7,733 nucleotides of DNA from Geopsychrobacter sp. (GTDB lineage: Bacteria; Desulfobacterota; Desulfuromonadia; Desulfuromonadales; Geopsychrobacteraceae): NCBI GenBank assembly GCA_021647445.1, contig JAKIUS010000063.1:1-7733 (forward strand), in the 5' to 3' direction. Each line of letters starts with the position of its first letter. Within the stretch, counting starts at the first letter, position 1. The notes beneath the pieces were generated by a model. It saw nothing but the letters and a program-made list of their open reading frames with translations. It ran no database searches and was not told the DNA's origin. A program made the position numbers and the translations under genes. Positions 1 to 5,048 of the stretch are shown piece by piece.

Positions 1-668
1 CCCCAACCGAGGACACCCAGACCATTGATCATGGTGGTGTGACTGTCCGTACCGACCAGGGTATCAGGATAGGCGAGAGTCTCCTCTTTCTGTTGTTGCG
101 TCCAGACCACCTGCGCCAGATACTCAAGGTTAACCTGATGGCAGATGCCGGTTCCCGGCGGCACCACCCGAAAATTATCGAACGATTTTTGTCCCCAGCG
201 CAAAAAGGCGTAGCGCTCATGATTACGCTCCATCTCGATATCGACATTGGCGCGATAGGCTCCGACACTGCCATATTGATCGACCATCACCGAATGATCA
301 ATGACCAGGTCGACAGGGATCTGCGGGTTGATCCGCGCCGGATCACCACCGGCAGCCAGCACAGCATCGCGCATCGCCGCTAGATCAACAATCGCCGGTA
401 CCCCGGTAAAATCCTGCATCAGAACCCGCGCCGGTCTATAGGCAATCTCGGCACCGATCCGCCAGTGCAAAAGATCATCGAGCTGTTGACGTGCGACATC
501 ACTACCATCCTGATTGCGCAGCAGGTTCTCAATCAGAATACGGATGGTTTTCGGCAGATGTGCAAGCTCGACCCCCTGTTGCTCGGCCAGGGTCTCAAGG
601 CTGCAATATATATAGAGATAATTATCGACTTTCAGACTTTGACGGCATGGTTTGTTACTTGGGTGCAT
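1..668 (-). CDS. acnA: Aconitate hydratase, AcnA/IRP1 type (N-terminal part, runs off the window)
   Basis: The gene encodes the [4Fe-4S] enzyme that interconverts citrate and isocitrate in the cytoplasmic TCA cycle. Only the first 222 codons are present, against about 890 in the family. The reading frame is open throughout and begins [14 protein letters not shown]. Visible signatures of the AcnA/IRP1 branch are the DFTGVPA loop, VIDHS with D124 and H125 (matching Asp125/His126 of IRP1), the [15 protein letters not shown] stretch, and GTDSHTT with D208 and H210. The three cluster-ligating cysteines lie in the missing part, so an active cluster cannot be confirmed here. The ATG at 666-668 is chosen because a strong Shine-Dalgarno (GGGGG, 673-677) sits 4 nt upstream and the N-terminus aligns with the family. 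The gene follows nth after 153 nt, enough for its own promoter, though none is convincing. AcnB is excluded by the domain order. Confidence 0.95.
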   Translation of the reverse strand, partial: MHPSNKPCRQSLKVDNYLYIYCSLETLAEQQGVELAHLPKTIRILIENLLRNQDGSDVARQQLDDLLHWRIGAEIAYRPARVLMQDFTGVPAIVDLAAMRDAVLAAGGDPARINPQIPVDLVIDHSVMVDQYGSVGAYRANVDIEMERNHERYAFLRWGQKSFDNFRVVPPGTGICHQVNLEYLAQVVWTQQQKEETLAYPDTLVGTDSHTTMINGLGVLGW

Positions 669-799
669 AAATCCCCCTTACAGATTAGGTTTGTGTCCCC
701 TCAGTTTACCGCGTGAGACAACTGGCGCAAAGGGCGCACCGAACGAATCTGACTCATCGGGTACAAAATGATTGGGAAGAGGGATATAAAACCGTACAA

Positions 800-831
800 A
801 AAAGGGCTGGGGAGTCAAGCGTTAGCGACTC
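800..831 (-). terminator. Possible weak terminator just after nth
   Basis: On the minus strand, overlapping and following the nth stop codon, GAGTCGC and GCTTGACTC can form a 5-bp plus 2-bp stem with a two-base bulge and a TAAC loop. A run of six T follows, but about 8 nt beyond the stem. The short stem and the distance to the T-run make this marginal. It may be chance. Confidence 0.25.
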
Positions 832-1463
832 TTATGGACGCCGATCCGTGGGCAGAGCTCGATAACCGGACAGTTGCTACAATAAGGAACGGGGGCCTTG
901 CAACAACTTCGACCATGAGCGATCAGGGTATGAGCGCACTGGGTCCAACGGGTCGGGGGCAATAACAGGCTCAATTCTTTTTCTATACGCTGCGGATCAC
1001 TCTGATCTGTCCAGCCGAAACGGTAGCTCAGACGTTTGACGTGCGTATCGACGACCATCCCCGGGATATCAAAAATATTCCCCAGCACCACATTGGCGGT
1101 CTTACGACCGACGCCGGGAAGTTGCACCAGCTCCTCAAGCCGATCCGGAACTTGGCCACCATGCATTGCCAGCAGCTGCTGCGCACAACCGATCAGGTGT
1201 CTGGCCTTGTTACGGTAGAATCCGGTCGAACGAACCAGCCCTTCGACCTCGCCAAGATCGGCGGCGGCCATGGCTTGCGGACCCGAAAGGCGCTGGAAGA
1301 GCGTTTCACATACCAGATTGACCCGTTTATCTGTACACTGTGCCGAAAGGATCGTCGCGACCAGCAGTTGCCAGGCAGAATCATGAACCAGGGCACAGTG
1401 CGCATCCGGGTAGATCTGCTCCAACCGGTCGAGTAATCCCTCGGCCTCATTTGTGCTTGGCAT
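822..1463 (-). CDS. nth: Endonuclease III (base-excision repair DNA glycosylase/AP lyase)
   Basis: The enzyme removes oxidised pyrimidines from DNA and cleaves the abasic site by beta-elimination. The 213-residue product has the usual length and all hallmarks. The LSAQCTDKRVN helix is at 39-49. The helix-hairpin-helix LPGVGRKTAN at 115-124 carries the catalytic K121. D139 in VVDTHV is the second catalytic residue. The C-terminal [4Fe-4S] loop C188-X6-C195-X2-C198-X5-C204 is intact. The ATG at 1461-1463 is supported by AGGAG (minus strand, 1472-1476) with an 8-nt spacer. The gene stands alone: a repeat-filled 279-nt region lies upstream and 153 nt separate it from acnA. Two DnaA-box-like motifs lie 40-70 nt before the start, where a promoter is expected. 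MutY is unlikely: there is no C-terminal NUDIX-like domain, and Lys is present at position 121. Confidence 0.97.
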   Translation of the reverse strand: MPSTNEAEGLLDRLEQIYPDAHCALVHDSAWQLLVATILSAQCTDKRVNLVCETLFQRLSGPQAMAAADLGEVEGLVRSTGFYRNKARHLIGCAQQLLAMHGGQVPDRLEELVQLPGVGRKTANVVLGNIFDIPGMVVDTHVKRLSYRFGWTDQSDPQRIEKELSLLLPPTRWTQCAHTLIAHGRSCCKAPVPYCSNCPVIELCPRIGVHKSR

Positions 1464-1503
1464 TTTAGATGCTCCTGCTTATAAACTGCCCTGTAAATTC
1501 GGC

Positions 1504-1532
1504 TTATCCACCATTTTCACAGCTTATCCACA
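1504..1532 (+). promoter_or_regulatory. Two direct DnaA-box-like 9-mers upstream of nth
   Basis: TTATCCACC (1504-1512) and TTATCCACA (1524-1532) lie in the same orientation with 11 nt between them, a 20-bp period that puts them on about the same DNA face. The second is identical to the strict DnaA-box consensus TTATCCACA, and the first differs only in the last base. They lie 41-69 nt upstream of the nth start codon. A lone pair could be a regulatory DnaA site or chance. No cluster or AT-rich unwinding element is seen, so an origin is not supported. Confidence 0.5.
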
Positions 1533-1544
1533 ACGACTGTCGCC

Positions 1545-1712
1545 CTAGCAGGTTGTCGGACTATCCGGACTGAAGCGAAAATTTGGTTGATTGAGGACAG
1601 ATTTTAGCTCTTTTGAGAGTAATAGCCGTAGCTATTGGTCGAAAAGGAGCTGAAATATGGGCCAATCAGACGAATTTGCAGCCAGTCGTTGGAAAGCCCG
1701 ACAGCCTGCTAG
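1545..1712. repeat. 168-bp palindromic MITE-like repeat
   Basis: The two 84-nt arms are inverted copies centred exactly at 1628.5 with no net length difference. The outer 20 nt of each arm agree at 17 positions (left end CTAGCAGGTTGTCGGA, right end in reverse complement CTAGCAGGCTGTCGGG). A middle stretch of about 30 nt is poorly matched. The inner parts pair again, including ATTT-AGCTC-TTT and the central AATAGC-CGTA-GCTATT. The element contains no transposase and no plausible gene. It is bounded by CTAG on both sides, which could be a 4-bp target duplication as in some IS5-group elements, or simply the end of the inverted repeat. As RNA it would fold into one long hairpin and could end transcription from the EEP-like gene upstream. 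I believe similar repeats occur in Desulfuromonadales genomes, but this is from memory and unchecked. Confidence 0.75.
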
Positions 1713-1746
1713 CAGGTTGTCGGACTATCCATCAACTGGCTGCTAG
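1709..1746. repeat. Partial second copy of the repeat end, bounded by CTAGCAG and CTGCTAG
   Basis: Positions 1709-1730 repeat exactly the 22-nt left end of the adjoining element (1545-1566), sharing the CTAG at 1709-1712 with that element's right end. The unit closes at 1740-1746 with CTGCTAG, the reverse complement of CTAGCAG, and ACTGGCTGC near it resembles the inner part of the right arm. It looks like an internally deleted derivative of the same repeat. Its outer CTAG contains the stop codon of the EEP-like gene. Confidence 0.6.
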
Positions 1747-2441
1747 CCTTCCACCGGCCGCATGCGTGGATCGCTGACTTTAGGAATCTTGAGATATATC
1801 CGGGTATCGGTGAGTTCCATTGTCGCCACAATCGGCAGATGACTCGAGGCCCGGCGCAACTCAGCCGAAGAAATCACCTGACCGGCCAGGGCCCGAATCG
1901 GTCCGCTCAAATAGAATCGATCGCGTGGCCAGAGGGGCAACTTCGCCGGAAAATTTGCTCCCCAGCCTGGGTATGCGGCTTTTTTGAGCCGTTGACGCAA
2001 CAACCATTGACCGCCCCCCCAGAGCGGCAGGCCGAAATCCCCGCCGACCAATTTGGCACAAGGCAGAACGGCACCCAACAGATCATCACCGAAAAGTTTA
2101 GCGATCTGCTGGCCCCGCAGAGCAGGATCGGTCACCAACTGGACATTAAACAGATGAATCCTTCTCTCGGCGAGGGTCAGATCAGCCCGCAGACACTCTC
2201 CTCCCATCCCGAGACGATCATAACGTACCGCGCTCAACGTTTCGCGGCCTAAAAAGGCGCAGTCGCCCTCGCCCCCAAAAGCCTGCAACCCGGTCTCTTC
2301 GGCCAGGCACGCAACAGATTCTTGTCGGACATGTTGCAGGTAGACCAGATCAGGTCGTTGCGACCTGATCAGCTGCGCCGCGACAGCAATATCTGCCGCT
2401 CCGCTCTTCAGCGCATAAGTCATGACCCGCAGAATTGACAT
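1743..2441 (-). CDS. EEP-fold protein (endonuclease/exonuclease/phosphatase-like), probably catalytically dead
   Basis: The 232-residue product has the outline of the EEP fold: an N-terminal strand LRVMTYA (4-10), PDLVYLQHV (30-38), HLFNVQL (96-102), VGGDFG (132-137), PRDRFYLSG (172-180) and SSHLPIVATMEL (199-210). The residues that normally bind metal or attack phosphate are mostly changed: MTYN has A10 for Asn, LQE has H37 for Glu, the NxH position has Q101, GDFN has G137, and SDH has S200 for Asp. D135 and H201 remain. No signal peptide or membrane segment is seen, so it is probably cytoplasmic. The start at 2439-2441 is preferred because GGAGG (2446-2450) lies 4 nt upstream and the promoter at 2471-2499 would start transcription near 2465. 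That leaves the TTG/ATG codons at 2466-2471 at the very 5' end without a ribosome site. The TAG stop lies in a repeat end. Function unknown. Confidence 0.8.
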   Translation of the reverse strand: MSILRVMTYALKSGAADIAVAAQLIRSQRPDLVYLQHVRQESVACLAEETGLQAFGGEGDCAFLGRETLSAVRYDRLGMGGECLRADLTLAERRIHLFNVQLVTDPALRGQQIAKLFGDDLLGAVLPCAKLVGGDFGLPLWGGGQWLLRQRLKKAAYPGWGANFPAKLPLWPRDRFYLSGPIRALAGQVISSAELRRASSHLPIVATMELTDTRIYLKIPKVSDPRMRPVEG

Positions 2442-2470
2442 TGAACCTCCATCCGTTCTCTTTGCCATCA

Positions 2471-2499
2471 ATTATAAAAGGCACCGGGGTAAATCTCAA
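2471..2499 (-). promoter_or_regulatory. Sigma-70-type promoter for the EEP-like gene
   Basis: On the minus strand TTGAGA (2494-2499, 5 of 6 to TTGACA) is separated by exactly 17 nt from TATAAT (2471-2476, perfect). Transcription should begin near 2464-2466, giving a leader of about 24 nt before the ATG at 2441 that contains GGAGG. The -35 box lies 8 nt past the terminator of the upstream operon, so this opens a new transcription unit. Confidence 0.8.
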
Positions 2500-2507
2500 C
2501 GCCAGAC

Positions 2508-2536
2508 AAAAAAAGCAGGGCCAACAGCCCTGCTTT
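2508..2536 (-). terminator. Intrinsic terminator of the gyrBA-gpsA-cyclophilin operon
   Basis: Read on the minus strand, AAAGCAGGGC (2527-2536) and GCCCTGCTTT (2512-2521) form a perfect 10-bp stem around the 5-nt loop TGTTG. The T-run on the 3' side covers 2508-2514, partly within the stem. It lies 57 nt after the cyclophilin stop codon. The plus-strand side lacks a T-run, so it acts only on the minus strand. Confidence 0.93.
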
Positions 2537-2592
2537 CTCAAAAAAACAACCTGGAAACTATCTCAACAATAGCCTCCAGTAAGCGGAATCAT

Positions 2593-3156
2593 TTACTTAA
2601 TACGCTTAATACTCTCGATAATCACCAGGGGTTCCGGCAGATTTTGAAACAACATATTCTTGCGGACGGTTCGGCTATGACTGATCTTATCGACCACGTC
2701 CATCCCCTTGACGACCTTACCAAAAACAGCATAACCATAGGTTTGAGCCGTGGTGCCGCGATTGTTCAGAAAACCATTATCGATCAGGTTGATAAAGAAT
2801 TGACTGGTTCCACTATCCACCACTGCGGTCCTGGCCATGGCGATGGTACCACGTTTGTTATTAAGCCCATTGGTCGCTTCATTTTTGATAGCGGCCCTGG
2901 TCGGTTTACGTTTAAGATTCTGTGAAAAACCGCCACCCTGAATCATAAATTTATCGATGACACGATGATAAACAGTGCCGTCATAAAAACCGCTGTCGAC
3001 ATACTGTAAAAAATTTTCAACACTTAAGGGCGCTTTTTCACGGTCAAGCTCCAGGGTAACGATCCCGGCAGAGGTCTTCATTTCGACCAGCTCACCGGCG
3101 CTGGCAGTCATGGCCATCACTCCGCACAAAACCAAAGTCAGTAAGATTTTTTTCAC
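2593..3156 (-). CDS. ppiA: Exported cyclophilin-type peptidyl-prolyl cis-trans isomerase
   Basis: The enzyme catalyses cis-trans isomerisation of X-Pro bonds and here acts outside the cytoplasm. Residues 1-20 are a signal peptide: MKK, then a hydrophobic core LLTLVLCGVMAM, with TASA as the likely signal peptidase I site before GEL. There is no lipobox. The cyclophilin domain fills the rest. YHRVIDKFMIQGG carries R65, F70 and Q73 (matching Arg55, Phe60 and Gln63 of human CypA), followed by SQFFINL with F121, and YAVFGKVVKGMDVVDKI. L130 replaces the CypA tryptophan and Y142 its histidine, as expected for the bacterial periplasmic branch. Translation starts at GTG (3154-3156). Its AAGGAG (3162-3167) overlaps the gpsA stop codon, and the 9-nt gap implies translational coupling. 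It is the last gene before the terminator. The symbol is assigned by family, since several paralogues may exist. Confidence 0.93.
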   Translation of the reverse strand: MKKILLTLVLCGVMAMTASAGELVEMKTSAGIVTLELDREKAPLSVENFLQYVDSGFYDGTVYHRVIDKFMIQGGGFSQNLKRKPTRAAIKNEATNGLNNKRGTIAMARTAVVDSGTSQFFINLIDNGFLNNRGTTAQTYGYAVFGKVVKGMDVVDKISHSRTVRKNMLFQNLPEPLVIIESIKRIK

Positions 3157-3165
3157 GTTCTCTCC

Positions 3166-4185
3166 TTAAACGGTTTCAGGCCCCAGGTCGCGCAGCATCA
3201 GGTCGGTTACTGCCTGGCGGGGATCCTTGTTCTCATAAAGAATCAGATACATCTGTTCAATAATCGGTACCTCAACCTGAAGCCGCTGCGCAAGCTGATA
3301 GGCCGAAATGGTCGTTTTGACCCCTTCAGCGACCATCTGCATGCCGGCCATGATTTCAGTCAGAGTTTTTCCGCGGCCAAGCTCTATCCCAACGCTGCGA
3401 TTACGGGACAGATCCCCCGTACAGGTCAGCACCAGGTCGCCCATACCGCTTAGGCCGGCGAAGGTTGGTGAAGCCCCGCCGAGGGCAATCCCCAGGCGGG
3501 TCATCTCAGCGAGACCACGCGTAATCAGCGCTGCTCTTGAATTATAACCGAAGCCCAGACCATCTGATACGCCAGCGGCCAGCGCAATGACATTTTTCAT
3601 CGCGCCGCCCAGTTCAACCCCGATAATATCATCGTGGGTATAGACGCGAAAATAATCGGTGGTGAAAATCTGCTGAATCTCGGCAGCGACCCGCAAATCT
3701 GCGGCGGCCGCGACCACTGCGGTGGGAATCCGCTCGGCAACTTCACGCGCGAAGGAGGGGCCCGATAAAAATCCGACTCTTTTATGTAAATGATCGGGAA
3801 CCAGTTCATCAATCAGTTCCGACATCAATTTTAGACTGTCATTTTCAATCCCTTTGGCGGCTGAGACCAGCAGAGCACCGGGCGCAAGATGCTCAACTAA
3901 CCCCTTCAACACCGCACGCATGACCTGAGAGGGGCAGACCAGCAGGACCATATCGGCCTCGCTTACGGCTGAAGCCAGGTCTTCACTGAATTTCAACTGC
4001 GCGGAAAGTTTAATTCCCGGCAGATAAAGATCATTCTCGCCATTGAGTCTCATCCGCTCAACCAGATCGGTCTCATAAGCCCAAAGCGTCGTAAGATGAC
4101 CCTTTTCGGCGAGCAGCTGTGCGAGGGTTGTTCCCCAGCTTCCGGCACCGATTACCGTACATTTACTTGCAGTTTTCTGTTTCAT
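3166..4185 (-). CDS. gpsA: Glycerol-3-phosphate dehydrogenase [NAD(P)+], biosynthetic
   Basis: This cytoplasmic enzyme reduces dihydroxyacetone phosphate to sn-glycerol-3-phosphate, the backbone for phospholipids. The 339-residue product has normal length. With the ATG at 4185 as residue 1, the Rossmann motif VIGAGSWGTTLAQLLA is at 11-26, SAAKGIE at 108-114 has the substrate-contacting lysine K111, and LSGPSFAREV is at 140-149. GGAMKNVIALAAGVSDGLG at 193-211 holds the catalytic lysine K197, and the C-terminal helical domain includes LTCTGDLSRNRSVG. The start codon overlaps the stop of the TPR gene by one base (TGATG), and AAGGTG (4191-4196) gives a 5-nt spacer or, counting from AAGG, 7 nt. 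A TTG one codon upstream is also in frame but less likely. The gene shares the operon with gyrBA, so its transcription probably follows the gyrase promoter. Confidence 0.97.
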   Translation of the reverse strand: MKQKTASKCTVIGAGSWGTTLAQLLAEKGHLTTLWAYETDLVERMRLNGENDLYLPGIKLSAQLKFSEDLASAVSEADMVLLVCPSQVMRAVLKGLVEHLAPGALLVSAAKGIENDSLKLMSELIDELVPDHLHKRVGFLSGPSFAREVAERIPTAVVAAAADLRVAAEIQQIFTTDYFRVYTHDDIIGVELGGAMKNVIALAAGVSDGLGFGYNSRAALITRGLAEMTRLGIALGGASPTFAGLSGMGDLVLTCTGDLSRNRSVGIELGRGKTLTEIMAGMQMVAEGVKTTISAYQLAQRLQVEVPIIEQMYLILYENKDPRQAVTDLMLRDLGPETV

Positions 4186-5048
4186 CAAAGCACCTTCTTC
4201 TTGCGCGCTATGCGTTGCTTAAGGCGTATAATTTTTTGTTTCAGCAGATCCTGACGAGCATAACCGGTCAATTTAGAGTACGCCCGCAACGCATCCTGCA
4301 GATGCTCCTCTTCTTCGAGCATCTCCGCCAGGCGAAAAAGCGCCTCCTGTGCAATACCGTTTTGCGGGTATTTCTCTATAACCTGTTTAAAACCGCTACG
4401 CGCCTTAGCCCGTTTACCACTCAGCAGCCAAGCATCGGCAAGCCGATATGCCGATAGAGCACCCAATTCACTCTGCGGGTAGCTGACGAGCAGTGATTCA
4501 AATTCGATCGCAGCCTGAGACCAGTTATTCAACCGCACATAACAATCAGCGATCTCGTAAAGATAGCGATCATCTTCATTCAAGGTCTGCTCTATAAGGC
4601 GTTGGTAGACCGGGATCGCCTGTTCACAATCACTCAAACGGTACTTGGTCAAAGCTGCCGCCTGTTGTTGGGCCTGTACAATAAAGCGGCTCTGCGGATA
4701 GACGTTCTCAAGTTGCAGATAACGCAGCAACGCCTGTTGATATTGACCGCGATCATGCTGCAGAATCAGGCCACTGCGGTAAAGGGCATCCGCAGCTTCG
4801 GGACTGGCCGGATAGCCATTGAACAGCTTTGTATAGCTATTAAGGGCCTCATTCAGTTGCGCCTGCTGTTCAAGGCGAATGCCCTGCTGCAGAAGAGCAG
4901 CAGGGCGATGATTTATCCAAAACAGATAAGCGCTTGCAGTCGTTAATCCGATCAACAAAATGCTGCCGAACAGAAAATAACGACCTTTTCTACTCCTCTT
5001 CGCCCTCAGGTCCTTGATTAGTCTCTTCTTCAGCGTCTGTGGGCTCAT
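4185..5048 (-). CDS. Membrane-anchored TPR-repeat protein, function unknown
   Basis: The predicted product has 287 residues. Residues 1-23 are strongly basic ([23 protein letters not shown]). A single hydrophobic segment follows at about 24-45 ([21 protein letters not shown]), giving an N-in, C-out anchor with the rest in the periplasm. Residues 50-265 hold TPR-like helical pairs: [17 protein letters not shown] (65-80), [17 protein letters not shown] (102-118), [17 protein letters not shown] (175-191), [17 protein letters not shown] (212-228) and [15 protein letters not shown] (249-263). The spacing resembles BamD/YbgF-like envelope proteins, but identity is not claimed. The tail is basic (RIARKKKVL). 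The ATG at 5046-5048 lies 59 nt inside gyrA and has only a weak AGAG before it. It is preferred because the basic segment plus membrane span needs it and no in-frame ATG follows nearby. A TTG at 5105 is a longer alternative. Translation is probably coupled to gyrA. Confidence 0.82.
   Translation of the reverse strand: MSPQTLKKRLIKDLRAKRSRKGRYFLFGSILLIGLTTASAYLFWINHRPAALLQQGIRLEQQAQLNEALNSYTKLFNGYPASPEAADALYRSGLILQHDRGQYQQALLRYLQLENVYPQSRFIVQAQQQAAALTKYRLSDCEQAIPVYQRLIEQTLNEDDRYLYEIADCYVRLNNWSQAAIEFESLLVSYPQSELGALSAYRLADAWLLSGKRAKARSGFKQVIEKYPQNGIAQEALFRLAEMLEEEEHLQDALRAYSKLTGYARQDLLKQKIIRLKQRIARKKKVL

Noticed and set aside
669..821. Promoter or riboswitch upstream of acnA
   Set aside because: Candidates such as TTGCGC-N16-TAAACT match consensus poorly, and no conserved leader structure is evident. 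Nothing firm can be called in this 153-nt gap beyond the ribosome site and a weak hairpin next to nth.
1504..1742. Chromosomal replication origin
   Set aside because: Only two DnaA-box-like sites are present, with no further cluster, no clear AT-rich unwinding region and no dnaA/dnaN beside it. The larger structure here is the palindromic repeat.
1545..1746. CRISPR array or tandem repeat array
   Set aside because: The repeated parts are inverted arms and one extra end copy, not regularly spaced direct repeats with spacers, and no cas gene is present.
2442..2471. Upstream TTG/ATG start for the EEP-like protein
   Set aside because: It overlaps the -10 box and the expected transcription start and lacks a Shine-Dalgarno. 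The ATG at 2441 has GGAGG and matches the start of the fold.
2422..2925. Plus-strand 167-codon open frame across the terminator and cyclophilin gene
   Set aside because: It runs through the EEP promoter, the operon terminator and the reverse of the cyclophilin gene. It is a composition shadow.
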